From: Caballeronia sordidicola
GTDB taxonomy: Bacteria > Pseudomonadota > Gammaproteobacteria > Burkholderiales > Burkholderiaceae
Length of the DNA: 64,000 nt
Direction of reading: 5' to 3'
NCBI RefSeq assembly: GCF_002220365.1
Contig: NZ_MTHB01000209.1
Location: 33,066-97,065 of the forward strand
Of the stretch, positions 37,510-46,535 are shown piece by piece; within the stretch, counting starts at the first letter, position 1; each line of letters begins with the position of its first letter. The notes below the pieces were generated by a model. That model saw nothing but the letters and a program-made list of their open reading frames with translations, ran no database searches and had not been told where the DNA came from. The position numbers were made by a program, and so were the translations under genes.

Positions 37510-39083
37510 GTCGCCTCCGGATCGCAGCTGCATGCATTCTGATCGCCGCATGCAGCATCCCGCCGAGCGCGTTTGCCCGCGCGCTGATCATGGCTGTTGC
37601 TGCCGAACCTTCGTCGATGGATCCGCTGTTCTCTCGCACGCAGAGCAATCAGCAAGTGGAAAACATCTTCGAGCACTTGATCGCGCGTGATGTGAACCTG
37701 CAAATTCAGCCAGGTCTAGCTGCGGCGTGGCGAGTCGTGGATCCAAACACGTGGGAATTCAAGCTGCGCCCCAACGTTCGATTTCACGATGGTACGCCGT
37801 TCACCGCGCGCGACGTGGTGTACTCGGTGAAACGCGCGTCGAACGTGCCGAACAGCCCCGCGCCCTTCTCCGGCGCAGTGGCGAATATCGCGTCCATTGA
37901 CGTGCTCGATCCGCTTACGCTGCGCATCCATACGAAGACCCCTGCGCCCGGGTTTCTCGAACAGATCGGCATGCTGTTCATCGTGTCTCAGCACGCAACC
38001 GAAGGCCACCCAAGCAACCAGTACGTGTCACCCGCTGTAGCAGTCGGGACCGGTCCTTACAAACTTGAACGCTGGGTTCCAGGCGACTATCTCGAACTCA
38101 CGCGCAACGACGACTATTGGGGTCCCAAGCCGCCGTTCGACACGGTCACGATCCGCTTCGTCGCCAACGATGCCGCGCGCATGTCGGCGCTGCTTTCCGG
38201 CTCCGTCGACCTGATCGATAACGTTCCGCCGGTCAATGTGCCACGGCTCAAGCGCGATCCGGCGGTAACGCTTTACTCAGGACCGTCGGCGCGGCTGATC
38301 TATCTCGCGCTGGACTCAAGCCGCCAGCAGTCTCCGTTCGTGAGCGGCCCAAACGGCGAACCGCTGCGAAGCAATCCGCTGCGAGATCTGCGCGTACGGC
38401 AGGCTATATCGAAGATGATCGATCGGCGCGCCATCACGCAATATCTGCTGAATGGCGCGGGCGTTCCGGCGGGCCAGATCGTGCCGCAGGGAATAGGCGG
38501 TTACTCAACGGCATTGCCAGCCGATACCTATGATCTCGCGGGAGCGAAAAAACTGCTTGCGCAAGCAGGCTACCCACAAGGATTCACGCTGACGATCCAT
38601 TCGTCCAACGACCGTTTTTCCTCAGATGGCGACGTCGCCCAGGCAGTTGGGCAAATGCTGGCTCGCGGCGGCATCCGGATCGCGAACGTGGTCACGCAGC
38701 CCTACAACGTCTATGTCGGCGCCGCCGCCAAGCAAAGCTACAGCGCCTTCATCTTCAGCTTCGGAAATACGACAAGTGACTCGACCGTCGCGCTTTCCAA
38801 CGTCATGGCGACCTATTCGCGAAGCGCGGGAACCGGCGCGTTCAATCGCGCGCGCTACTCGAATCCCGCACTCGATCAGGCACTCGCCGCGGCTAGCGCC
38901 AGCTTCGACCCCGTGCAGCGCGAGCGCTTGCTTGAGCAAGCGGCCGAAGCGGGATTTCGCGATCTCGGCGTTGTCCCCCTGTATTTCCCCGAGAACTTCT
39001 GGGCGACACGCAACGGCATCACGTTTCACCCGAACAAGGCTGAATTCACCACGGCAACTTATGTAGGAATCCGAGAAAAATGA
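37506..39083 (+). CDS. Peptide-type ABC transporter substrate-binding protein (SBP family 5)
   Basis: A 525-residue exported protein. The signal peptide covers about 1-25 (IAAACILIAACSIPPSAFA). Family-5 features are EPSSMDPLFSRTQSNQQVEN near the N-terminus, WEFKLRPNVRFHDGTPFTARDVVYS and GTGPYKLERWVPGDYLELTRNDDYWG. Such proteins bind di- and oligopeptides, but also opines, glutathione and antibiotics. GGAGG precedes the ATG, which overlaps the ATPase stop. In this operon the binding protein comes late, and the hydrolase gene overlaps its stop, so the bound ligand is probably the hydrolase's substrate. Confidence 0.9.
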   Translation: MSRLRIAAACILIAACSIPPSAFARALIMAVAAEPSSMDPLFSRTQSNQQVENIFEHLIARDVNLQIQPGLAAAWRVVDPNTWEFKLRPNVRFHDGTPFTARDVVYSVKRASNVPNSPAPFSGAVANIASIDVLDPLTLRIHTKTPAPGFLEQIGMLFIVSQHATEGHPSNQYVSPAVAVGTGPYKLERWVPGDYLELTRNDDYWGPKPPFDTVTIRFVANDAARMSALLSGSVDLIDNVPPVNVPRLKRDPAVTLYSGPSARLIYLALDSSRQQSPFVSGPNGEPLRSNPLRDLRVRQAISKMIDRRAITQYLLNGAGVPAGQIVPQGIGGYSTALPADTYDLAGAKKLLAQAGYPQGFTLTIHSSNDRFSSDGDVAQAVGQMLARGGIRIANVVTQPYNVYVGAAAKQSYSAFIFSFGNTTSDSTVALSNVMATYSRSAGTGAFNRARYSNPALDQALAAASASFDPVQRERLLEQAAEAGFRDLGVVPLYFPENFWATRNGITFHPNKAEFTTATYVGIREK

Positions 39084-41017
39084 TCGATACGGTTCACAAC
39101 AATACGTTCGACGCTGCATCCAGTCAGGAGGCAACGTGCACGGAGTTCATGGTCCCCATGCGCGATGGCGTTCGCCTCGCCACCGACGTTCACCTCCCGG
39201 CAGGTTTTCGTCCGGGTATCGATGCGCCATTGCCGGCGATTCTCGAACGCACGCCTTATGGCAAGCGCGACGTATCGCGTTCGGAGATCAACCGGGGAGA
39301 GCCGGCTGCGCATCGTGGCGATATTGCCGCGTATTTCGTTGCCCGAGGCTTCGCGGTCGTGTTCCAGGATTGTCGCGGACGTCATGCGTCGGAGGGCGAG
39401 TTCACCAAGTATCTGTCGGAGGGGCCGGACGGGTATGACACGCTCGAATGGATCACGCAACAGGATTGGTCGACAGGCCGCGTTGGCACCATGGGGCTCT
39501 CCTACGCGGCGCACACGCAAATGGCCGCCGCATGCCTGAACCCGCCGGGCCTCGTGTGCATGGTGATGGACTCGGGCGGTTTCTCGAACAGCTATCAATG
39601 CGGCATTCGGCAAGGCGGCGCTTTCGAACTCAAGCAGGCAACCTGGGCGGTCAATCAGGCCAAGGGGAGTCAGGCGGTATTGAACGATCCATTGCTCAAG
39701 GCAGCACTCGACGCACAGGATCTGAGGGAATGGTTTTCACGCATGCCGTGGCGTCCAGGTGAATCGCCTTTGCGTTTCGTACCTGAATACGAGCGCTATC
39801 TGTTCGATCAATGGACGCACGAAACCTTCGATGAATTCTGGCAACAGCCCGGCATCTATGCAGAGGGGTTCTACGACACCATGGCGCGCGTTCCGACGGT
39901 CCTGATGTCGAGCTGGTACGACGCGTACGTGCGCTCGACCATGGACAACTTCGCCGCCATGTCGAAGCTCGATCCTGTCGCTGCGCCGACCTACCTGATC
40001 ATGGGGTCGTGGCTGCATGGCGACCGCAACGTGCCGTTCAGCGGCGATGTCGATTTCGGGCCTGCCGCCAGGATCGAAGGGCAGATTGCAGAGGACTGGC
40101 TTGCGTTTCGCGCGCAATGGTTCGACCGGTGGCTGAAGCCCGCCACGTCAGGAGTAAAGCAGTCAGATCCTGTTGCAAGGATCTTCCTGATGGGCGGAGG
40201 CAGCGGCGCCCGCAATGGCGATGGCCGCATGGAGCATGGCGGTGCGTGGATCCAGTCATCGCAGTGGCCGCTGGCCGACACGCGTTTTACGCATTTTTAT
40301 TTGCGGGAAGGCGGCGTGTTGTCGGAGACGCCGCCTGAAGAATCGGACGCATCGGTTTCGTACGCGTTCGATCCGTCGAATCCCGTCCCTACCATCGGCG
40401 GAGCACTGACATCGGGCGCGCCGGTTTTTGAAGGCGGCGCGTTCGACCAGCGCGAAGACGAACGCTTCTTCGGCACACGCAATCCGGGCGTCCCGCTCGC
40501 CGCGCGTAACGACATTGTTGTATTCGAAACACCCCCGCTGGAAGAAGACATGGCGGTCGTGGGGCCGGTCGTCGTGAGATTGTGGATATCGTCGGATGCA
40601 CCCGATACCGATTTCACCGCGAAACTCATCGACGTGTGCCCGCCGAACAGCGATTATCCCGGAGGTTTCGCCATGAACCTGACCGACGGTATTTTCCGTT
40701 GTCGTTTTCATAATTCATGGAGCGAGCCCGAGTTTCTCGAATCGGGTCGAATCTATGAAATAACAATCGAGCCTTTTGCTACCGCAAATTTATTCAAGCG
40801 CGGGCACCGGATTCGACTGGATATATCGAGCAGTAATTACCCCCATTTCGATGTCAATCCAAATAGCGGCGAATCACCGGCGCTGGCGCGCGCGCCGCGA
40901 ATTGCCGTGAATACCGTGTATCTGGGAACAGAACATCCTTCGCATCTTGTTCTGCCGATAGTGCCTGTCAACGCCCTCAGGAGCCTGGAGGCACTCACCG
41001 ACCCCAACCACGCCTAG
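39080..41017 (+). CDS. CocE/NonD family hydrolase (X-Pro dipeptidyl-peptidase-like)
   Basis: A 645-residue alpha/beta hydrolase with no signal peptide. Catalytic Ser141 is in GTMGLSYAAH, a likely Asp281 in SSWYDAY and His313 in GSWLHGD, the triad order of CocE. MVPMRDGVRLATDVHLP opens the fold, and a C-terminal jelly-roll domain (about 410-640: EEDMAVVGPVVVRLW, GHRIRLDISSSNYPHFDVNP) is typical. The family contains cocaine esterase, glutaryl-7-ACA acylases and X-Pro peptidases. ATGA overlap with the binding-protein gene indicates a joint uptake-and-cleavage unit acting in the cytoplasm. Ester, amide or peptide specificity cannot be told. Confidence 0.9.
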   Translation: MIDTVHNNTFDAASSQEATCTEFMVPMRDGVRLATDVHLPAGFRPGIDAPLPAILERTPYGKRDVSRSEINRGEPAAHRGDIAAYFVARGFAVVFQDCRGRHASEGEFTKYLSEGPDGYDTLEWITQQDWSTGRVGTMGLSYAAHTQMAAACLNPPGLVCMVMDSGGFSNSYQCGIRQGGAFELKQATWAVNQAKGSQAVLNDPLLKAALDAQDLREWFSRMPWRPGESPLRFVPEYERYLFDQWTHETFDEFWQQPGIYAEGFYDTMARVPTVLMSSWYDAYVRSTMDNFAAMSKLDPVAAPTYLIMGSWLHGDRNVPFSGDVDFGPAARIEGQIAEDWLAFRAQWFDRWLKPATSGVKQSDPVARIFLMGGGSGARNGDGRMEHGGAWIQSSQWPLADTRFTHFYLREGGVLSETPPEESDASVSYAFDPSNPVPTIGGALTSGAPVFEGGAFDQREDERFFGTRNPGVPLAARNDIVVFETPPLEEDMAVVGPVVVRLWISSDAPDTDFTAKLIDVCPPNSDYPGGFAMNLTDGIFRCRFHNSWSEPEFLESGRIYEITIEPFATANLFKRGHRIRLDISSSNYPHFDVNPNSGESPALARAPRIAVNTVYLGTEHPSHLVLPIVPVNALRSLEALTDPNHA

Positions 41018-41161
41018 CCCAACGCCGGCACTCGCCGGCAAGTCCTTGAAGCCTGTCTAGCGGCGCCCGTTCCATCGGGTGTCAGGGAGCACTGTTGCGC
41101 GAATTTTTCATGCATCAAACCAGCAGCAAAACCCAAAGCACTCAACTAAAGAGGAAGGATC

Positions 41162-42262
41162 ATGCACAAGCACACTCCGCGTGCGCTATTGGCCGCGTCG
41201 GTAGGACTCGGCTTTATCGCGACGACCGCACACGCTCAATCGACCGTGACGTTATACGGCATTATCGATGGCGGATTTACTTATACGAGTAACCAGGGAG
41301 GCAAAAGCAATTACCAGGCAACCGCCGGGAGCGAGCAGGGTTCCCGCTGGGGCTTTACCGGCAAGGAAGATCTGGGCGGCGGTAATGCAGCGATTTTCAA
41401 GCTTGAAAACGGCTTCAATTTGCAGACCGGCGCGGCGAGCGCGAACGGCCGCATTTTTGGCCGTCAGGCGTGGGTCGGATTGTCGAGCGACAAATGGGGC
41501 GCAGTAACATTCGGGCGCCAGTACAACGCGGCACAGGACTCGCTCGAACCGTTGCAGGTCTCGGCGGATACCTCGCAATACGGTACCCACCCGTTCGATA
41601 CCGACGACCTGAACAACACATTCCGCACCGATAATTCCGTGAAGTACGTCACGCCAAACTTCCATGGCTTGCAACTTAATTCCATGTACGGCTTCAGCAA
41701 CAACGCCGGCAACTTTGCCATGAGCCGTTCTTACAGTGTAGGCGCGTCTTATGCGGGTGGTCCATGGCGTCTTGGCGCGGCGTATGTTCGTCTCGACAAT
41801 CCGGCGGTTGATACCACGGGTTCAATCCCTTCGGATAACTACTTTACCTTCATCAAGGGCGTGACTAAGCAGCAGATCTATGGCGCGGGGGGTCTCTACG
41901 ATTTCGGCAAGGCGAGTCTCGGGTTGATGTACACCAGCACGACCTTCGACCTGACACCGACCACGCAACACCAGACGTTCCAGAACGCGGAAGCAAGCAT
42001 TCGTTATCAGTTCACTCCCGCGCTCAAGGCTGCGCTAGGCGAGACGTATACCGAAGTCACCGCGAACGCCAAGCCCGCGAGCTGGCACTACTGGCAGACC
42101 ACGAGCGCTTTGCAATACTTCTTGTCGAAGCGAACCGATGTGTATATCGATTTGATCTATCAGCGATCGAGCGGTGCGGTTGCCGCGATTGAAGGGACAT
42201 CGGGCGCGTCGAGCAGCCACACGCAGTTCCTGGCTGTCACCGGTATTCGGCAGAAATTCTAA
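41162..42262 (+). CDS. Burkholderia-type trimeric porin (OmpC-like)
   Basis: A 366-residue outer-membrane porin. The signal peptide ends at AHA-Q (about residue 25), followed by QSTVTLYGIIDGGFTYTSN, the standard start of these 16-strand porins. The L3 region contains GRQYNAAQDSLEPL, and the protein ends in a C-terminal Phe (GIRQKF), the BAM signal. AGAGGAAGG precedes the ATG. It follows the hydrolase gene by 144 bases and has its own terminator. It probably lets the operon's substrate cross the outer membrane. Confidence 0.93.
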   Translation: MHKHTPRALLAASVGLGFIATTAHAQSTVTLYGIIDGGFTYTSNQGGKSNYQATAGSEQGSRWGFTGKEDLGGGNAAIFKLENGFNLQTGAASANGRIFGRQAWVGLSSDKWGAVTFGRQYNAAQDSLEPLQVSADTSQYGTHPFDTDDLNNTFRTDNSVKYVTPNFHGLQLNSMYGFSNNAGNFAMSRSYSVGASYAGGPWRLGAAYVRLDNPAVDTTGSIPSDNYFTFIKGVTKQQIYGAGGLYDFGKASLGLMYTSTTFDLTPTTQHQTFQNAEASIRYQFTPALKAALGETYTEVTANAKPASWHYWQTTSALQYFLSKRTDVYIDLIYQRSSGAVAAIEGTSGASSSHTQFLAVTGIRQKF

Positions 42263-42278
42263 AAAAACTTGGCGGCCT

Positions 42279-42311
42279 GCGTCACTGTTTCCCACAGTGG
42301 CGCTTTTTATT
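42279..42311 (+). terminator. Rho-independent terminator of the porin gene
   Basis: GCGTCACTGT (42279-42288) pairs with ACAGTGGCGC (42294-42303), 10 pairs with one G-U, over a 5-base loop, followed directly by TTTTTATTT. Confidence 0.85.
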
Positions 42312-42329
42312 TACCTTGGCGCAGCACCG

Positions 42330-43061
42330 CTAAGACACGAACGGCAGCTTCACATCGCGTGCCGCGTCCAGCATCGACACTGTGATCTTGCGGACTTCCA
42401 GCTTGCTCTGCGTGATATGAGCACGCAGCAGGATAGTCGCCTCGGTCAGCCGGCTGCGCTCGATGAGATGCAGCATGGTCGAGTGCTCGTCATAGGTAGC
42501 ACTGGTCCGGTGAGGCTTGAGAAAATCGAGCCGCCGCACGATCCGGATACGCTCGGTGACGTCGTTATGAACGCGCACCATCTCCGCATTGCCGGTAGCG
42601 GCCACGATCTGCCGATGAAAGTTTTCGTCCATGCCGAACATCTTCACCGGATCGTCTTCGCGCTCTTGCGGCTCGACGCACCAGATTGCCTTGAGCGCAT
42701 CAATCGCCTCCCGTGCCGCTTCGCTCCCCGATGTCAACCGCTCAAGCGCGGCCACTTCAAGCACGATGCGCAGGTCGTAAAGCTGATCCATCTGGTCGAA
42801 GTCGATCCGCGCGACCTTCCATCCACGGCGAAAACCAACCTCCAGATAGCCCTCGCGTTGCAGCCGGAACAAGCCGTCACGCATCGGCGTGCGCGATACG
42901 CCATAGAACTGTGCAATACCGTTCTCCGAAAAGCGATCTCCCGGAAAAAGCCGGAAGTTGAAGATATCGCTTTTCAGCCGCTGGTAGACCTGTTCGGCAA
43001 GCGGATTGGCGGCGTTCGGCTCGATCGCTTCGACCCCTGTTTCAATTGTGTCTTCCGGCAT
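42330..43061 (-). CDS. GntR family (FCD/FadR group) regulator
   Basis: A 243-residue regulator. Winged HTH about residues 20-85 (LAEQVYQRLKSDIFNFRLFP, YGVSRTPMRDGLFRLQREGY) and an all-helical FCD effector domain about 95-235 with DENFHRQIVAATGN. The start at 43061 has GGGGA upstream. It is the last gene of the eight-gene biuret-type operon, 32 bases after the DUF3225 gene. It probably represses the operon by binding the palindrome in front of the first gene; FCD regulators often bind CTTGTATACAAG-like sites, which fits. Confidence 0.9.
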   Translation of the reverse strand: MPEDTIETGVEAIEPNAANPLAEQVYQRLKSDIFNFRLFPGDRFSENGIAQFYGVSRTPMRDGLFRLQREGYLEVGFRRGWKVARIDFDQMDQLYDLRIVLEVAALERLTSGSEAAREAIDALKAIWCVEPQEREDDPVKMFGMDENFHRQIVAATGNAEMVRVHNDVTERIRIVRRLDFLKPHRTSATYDEHSTMLHLIERSRLTEATILLRAHITQSKLEVRKITVSMLDAARDVKLPFVS

Positions 43062-43093
43062 ACGAGTTCCCCTTTGTTCTTATTATCGGCCTT

Positions 43094-43480
43094 TCAGGGC
43101 TCGGGAATCAGGCTCACGTGCGCAGCCACAATGGTAAAGCCGCCGGCGGGACCGAGCCGCGCCCAGCTCTGCATCTGGCGTCCGATCAATGGCGTTGCGT
43201 CGCTGGTGAATTGCGTGCTGACGGTCGCGAAGTCGCGGCCGAATGTGGTGACCACAGTTTGATGCAACGTGCGCGAAGGGGGTACCGGCGCACATGTTTC
43301 GCGCCATTGGCGAATGACCTCGCCGCCATGCTGGATTTCGGCAATGCCATAACGCACCGTCTCCGGCGCGTCCCAGAACAGCGCGTTCATCGTTTCGATA
43401 TCGTTCGCCACCAGCGCGCGTTCATACTCGACGAACGCCGCAAGCACCTCGGCAACGACTTCCGGCAGGTTGATGTCCAT
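43094..43480 (-). CDS. AtzH/HpxZ-like DUF3225 protein (SnoaL fold)
   Basis: A 128-residue protein. FVEYERALVANDIETMNALF and VRYGIAEIQHGGEVI are the DUF3225 core. Tyr19 and Arg42 fall at nearly the same spacing as the Tyr22 and Arg46 that I recall as needed in AtzH of Pseudomonas ADP. AtzH is thought to convert 1,3-dicarboxyurea to allophanate during cyanuric acid breakdown. HpxZ relatives accompany oxalurate genes. Here the usual AtzG/AtzE amidase partners are absent, and it sits between two cysteine hydrolases and the GntR gene. The start at 43480 is the first Met of the conserved region; the frame runs to 43531 but would overlap the upstream gene. Confidence 0.82.
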   Translation of the reverse strand: MDINLPEVVAEVLAAFVEYERALVANDIETMNALFWDAPETVRYGIAEIQHGGEVIRQWRETCAPVPPSRTLHQTVVTTFGRDFATVSTQFTSDATPLIGRQMQSWARLGPAGGFTIVAAHVSLIPEP

Positions 43481-43494
43481 CGTCGGCAGGTTCC

Positions 43495-44154
43495 TCACGC
43501 TGTAATAAAGGATGACAGCGGCGCGGTCCATCCAACTATGCTGCCCTGAGACCGTACCATCTCCAGCGTCGCAAGCTTAAACGCCGGAAAGTAGCTGGCG
43601 GTGGCGTCCTCGACAAGCAGGCAGTCGTATCCGCGGTCATTCGCTTCGCGCATCGAGGTCTGCACGCACACCTCCGTTGTCACGCCGGCGAAAACCAGAT
43701 GCGTGATATGCCGCGCCGCCAGTTCCTGCATAAGCGATGTTGCATAAAACGCGCCCTTGCCGGGTTTATCGATGACAAGCTCGCCTTCGGTTGGTGCGAG
43801 AGCATCGACGATCGCATTGCCCGGCTCCCCCCGAATCAGGATGCGGCCCATCGGCCCTTCGTCACCAATGCGTGCATTGGGCGCGCCGCGAAGCCGCTTG
43901 GCCGGCGGACAGTCCGACAGATCCGCTGCATGCGATTCGCGCGTATGGACCACGAACCACCCGCTTTCCCGCGCCAACGCCAGCAGCGCGGAGACAGTCG
44001 GCACGATCTGCGCAAGCAGTGATACATCGTTGCCCAGCGACTCCCCAAAACCACCGGATTCTATGAAGTCGCGCTGCATGTCGATGATGACGAGTGCGGT
44101 TGTCGACGGATCGAAAGTAAAGGGACCCGGTAACGCTGGAATCGTGATCGTCAT
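43495..44154 (-). CDS. Cysteine hydrolase (isochorismatase fold), probable triuret hydrolase
   Basis: A 219-residue amidohydrolase of the isochorismatase-like family. The Asp-Lys-Cys triad is Asp25 (VIIDMQRDF), Lys133 (DKPGKGAFYAT) and Cys163 (GVTTEVCV). MREANDRGYDCLLVEDATAS is also shared with the biuret/triuret group. It is a paralogue of the BiuH-like gene three genes upstream, lacks the BiuH CGATD segment, and so is likely specific for a related ureide. Two adjacent hydrolases of this type are what I recall for triuret hydrolase (TrtA) and biuret hydrolase (BiuH). N-carbamoylsarcosine amidase or ureidoacrylate hydrolase are alternatives. Start 44154 follows the ATPase stop by 25 bases. 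Confidence 0.8.
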   Translation of the reverse strand: MTITIPALPGPFTFDPSTTALVIIDMQRDFIESGGFGESLGNDVSLLAQIVPTVSALLALARESGWFVVHTRESHAADLSDCPPAKRLRGAPNARIGDEGPMGRILIRGEPGNAIVDALAPTEGELVIDKPGKGAFYATSLMQELAARHITHLVFAGVTTEVCVQTSMREANDRGYDCLLVEDATASYFPAFKLATLEMVRSQGSIVGWTAPLSSFITA

Positions 44155-44179
44155 AGCAGGTCCCCGCAACGGTTCCGTG

Positions 44180-45790
44180 TCATTCGATGACCTCCTTCAA
44201 CGCTTCGGCAGCCGGAACGACTTGCGCCGTCGAGTCACCGTGTCCCGCCATATAGTGGCCCAGCGTCGCTCGATCGGCGCTCGCGGCGGGCGTCTCGTAC
44301 ACGAGCTCCCCTTCCGCGATCACCACGATCCGGTCCGCCAGTTCCAGCAATTCGTCGAGGTCTTCGCTCACGAGCAGGACCGCCGCGCCGGTATCGCGCG
44401 CCGCCATGATGCGTGCATGAATATCCGCGACCGATGCGAAGTCGAGACCGAACACCGGGTTCGCCACGATCAGCACATCGACCGGCTGACCCAGCTCGCG
44501 AGCGAGGACCGCGCGCTGGACGTTGCCGCCCGACAGCGTGCCGATAGCGCGTTCGGGCAACGGCGGACGGACGTTGAAATCGTCGATGAGATGCGCGGCG
44601 CGCTCCCGCATCGCGCGCCGGTCGAGACGCCAACCGCCGCGTCGCAAAGGCGCGCGGTCGAAGTCCCGTAGAGCCAGGTTTTGCGCGACGCTCATGTTTG
44701 CCACGCACGCGTTTTTGAGCGGCTCTTCAGGGATGGCAAACACACGGCGCCGCGTCATTTCCTCGCGCGTGGCGCGGTACGCATCGCCGGCTATCTCCAT
44801 CTCACCCGTCTTCACGCGGCGTTGCCCGACCAGCGCTTCAACCATCTCTTTCTGACCATTCCCCGATACCCCCGCAATCCCGAGTATTTCACCCGACCTG
44901 ACCTCCAGCGACGCGCGCTTGACCGCCGCATGGCCGCGATCATCGTCGATAGATATATTCCTCATGGCAAGACGTATCCGCGCCGCGGGGTCCACCGGTT
45001 TGCGCGCGACCCGCTCGGCATTGACCGCGTCCATGACCGCGGTATCGCGCGTCTCGGCGGCGCCCATCATCAAACCGGCGAGCGCGTCGCGGCTGGTCGC
45101 CGATACCGCGCTCGTCCCGACCTGCCTGCCCTTGCGCAGGACGGTCACGTCATCGGCATATGCCATCACTTCGCGGAACTTGTGCGTGATCATCAGCACG
45201 GTCAACTCGCCGCGCGTCGTCAGGTCGCGCATCAGGCCGAGCACTTCATCCGCTTCTTGCGGCGTCAGCACGGAAGTGGGTTCATCAAGAATCAGGAAAC
45301 GCTGCTTGAGATACAACTGCTTGAGAATTTCGAGCTTCTGCTTTTCCCCGGCTGCCAGGCCGGATACCGGCGCGTCGAGCGGCAGGCGAAACGGCATGCG
45401 CCGCATGAACGTATCGAGTGCTTCGCGTTCCGCTGTCCAGTCTATTTTCCAGGGCAGACTCCCGCGTGCCAGCAGCAGGTTTTCCTCGACCGACAACCCC
45501 GACGCCAGCGTGAAATGCTGGTACACCATGCCGATACCCAGCGCTTGCGCATCACGCGGCGATGCAATGTGAACCTCACGGCCATCGGCTGATATCTGGC
45601 CTTCGTCAAGCAAACCGTAACCTACCAGCCCTTTCACGAGGGTACTTTTGCCCGCGCCGTTTTCACCGAGCAGCGCGTGAACCGTGCCCGGCCGGACCTT
45701 GATGGACACGTTATCCAGCGCACGAAATGCACCGAACGACTTGCCGGCGTTGTGCACTTCCACCTCTAACGCATGCGAGGGAGTCGACAT
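44180..45790 (-). CDS. BMP/nucleoside-type ABC transporter ATPase with two ABC domains
   Basis: A 536-residue double ATPase. Domain 1 has GENGAGKST, signature LAAGEKQKLEIL and LILDEPTSVLTP. Domain 2 has a degenerate P-loop GVSGNGQKEM and LSGGNVQRAVLAREL, with LIVANPVFGLD instead of a DEP Walker B. This asymmetry is normal for the YufO/RbsA group. It powers the two permeases further upstream. ATG 45790 follows the biuH stop by 2 bases; the longer frame to 45931 overlaps biuH and is rejected. Confidence 0.9.
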   Translation of the reverse strand: MSTPSHALEVEVHNAGKSFGAFRALDNVSIKVRPGTVHALLGENGAGKSTLVKGLVGYGLLDEGQISADGREVHIASPRDAQALGIGMVYQHFTLASGLSVEENLLLARGSLPWKIDWTAEREALDTFMRRMPFRLPLDAPVSGLAAGEKQKLEILKQLYLKQRFLILDEPTSVLTPQEADEVLGLMRDLTTRGELTVLMITHKFREVMAYADDVTVLRKGRQVGTSAVSATSRDALAGLMMGAAETRDTAVMDAVNAERVARKPVDPAARIRLAMRNISIDDDRGHAAVKRASLEVRSGEILGIAGVSGNGQKEMVEALVGQRRVKTGEMEIAGDAYRATREEMTRRRVFAIPEEPLKNACVANMSVAQNLALRDFDRAPLRRGGWRLDRRAMRERAAHLIDDFNVRPPLPERAIGTLSGGNVQRAVLARELGQPVDVLIVANPVFGLDFASVADIHARIMAARDTGAAVLLVSEDLDELLELADRIVVIAEGELVYETPAASADRATLGHYMAGHGDSTAQVVPAAEALKEVIE

Positions 45791-45792
45791 GA

Positions 45793-46485
45793 TCAGCCGC
45801 CGAGCGTGGTCAGGAGCGCGTTCGAATCCGATACCGCGCCGAACACACCGCCTTGCATCGTGATCATGTGCAGCGCCGCCTGATGGTTGCCAGGGTCGGT
45901 CGCACCGCAGCAGTCCGCAAGGACGGTGCATTCGAATCCGCGGTCGTTCGCTTCGCGCATGGTGGTATGGACGCAGACGTCCGTAGTGATCCCGGTCAAC
46001 ACCAGGTTCACGATGCCACGCGTGCGCAGGATCAGCTCGAGATCGGTCGCGCAGAACGAGCCCTTGCCGGGTTTATCGATAACGATCTCGCCCGGCAGCG
46101 GCGCCAGTTCATCGATGATTTCCCAGCCCGGTTCACCACGTACGAGGATGCGGCCGCACGGGCCGTCGTCGCCAATGCCCACGCCTTCGGTGCCCGCGCG
46201 TCGGCTGCGCCAGCGTTTGTTCGCCGGCAGGTCCGACAAATCCGGCCGATGCCCTTCGCGCGTATGAATGATCGTGAAGCCCTGCTCGCGCATCATGGCC
46301 ATCACGCGCTTGATCGGCTCGATCGGCGCGCGGGTCAGTGACAGGTCATACCCCATCTTGTCGACGTAGCCGCCGTGGCCGCAGAAATCCGTCTGCATGT
46401 CGATCACGACGAGCGCGGTGTTATCCGGGCGCAGGTTGCCATCGAAGGGCCAGGGGTACGGGGTAGATTCAATGAATCGGTTCAT
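45793..46485 (-). CDS. biuH: Biuret hydrolase-like cysteine hydrolase
   Basis: A 230-residue isochorismatase-fold hydrolase. Triad: Asp29 (VVIDMQTDFCGHGGYVD), Lys141 (DKPGKGSFCATDLE), Cys171 (GITTDVCVHTTMREANDRG). YPWPFDGNLRPDNTAL, HTREGHRPDLSDLPANKRW, GPCGRILVRGEPGW and CCGATDPGNH match the Rhizobium biuret amidohydrolase as I remember it. The reaction is biuret + H2O to allophanate + NH3. Allophanate hydrolase is not in the window. RutB (ureidoacrylate) is a more distant alternative. Its position between permease and ATPase genes ties the ligand of the transporter to this enzyme. Confidence 0.88.
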   Translation of the reverse strand: MNRFIESTPYPWPFDGNLRPDNTALVVIDMQTDFCGHGGYVDKMGYDLSLTRAPIEPIKRVMAMMREQGFTIIHTREGHRPDLSDLPANKRWRSRRAGTEGVGIGDDGPCGRILVRGEPGWEIIDELAPLPGEIVIDKPGKGSFCATDLELILRTRGIVNLVLTGITTDVCVHTTMREANDRGFECTVLADCCGATDPGNHQAALHMITMQGGVFGAVSDSNALLTTLGG

Positions 46486-46535
46486 GGTCGTGGCCGCCTT
46501 GAGAATGGATAAGCAGGTCGTTCAGCGCGTAAGGC

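Noticed and set aside
41024..41039. GCCGGC-ACTC-GCCGGC hairpin after the hydrolase gene, possible terminator
   Set aside because: Only 6 pairs and no U tract; the porin downstream may be read through. Left out as a terminator.
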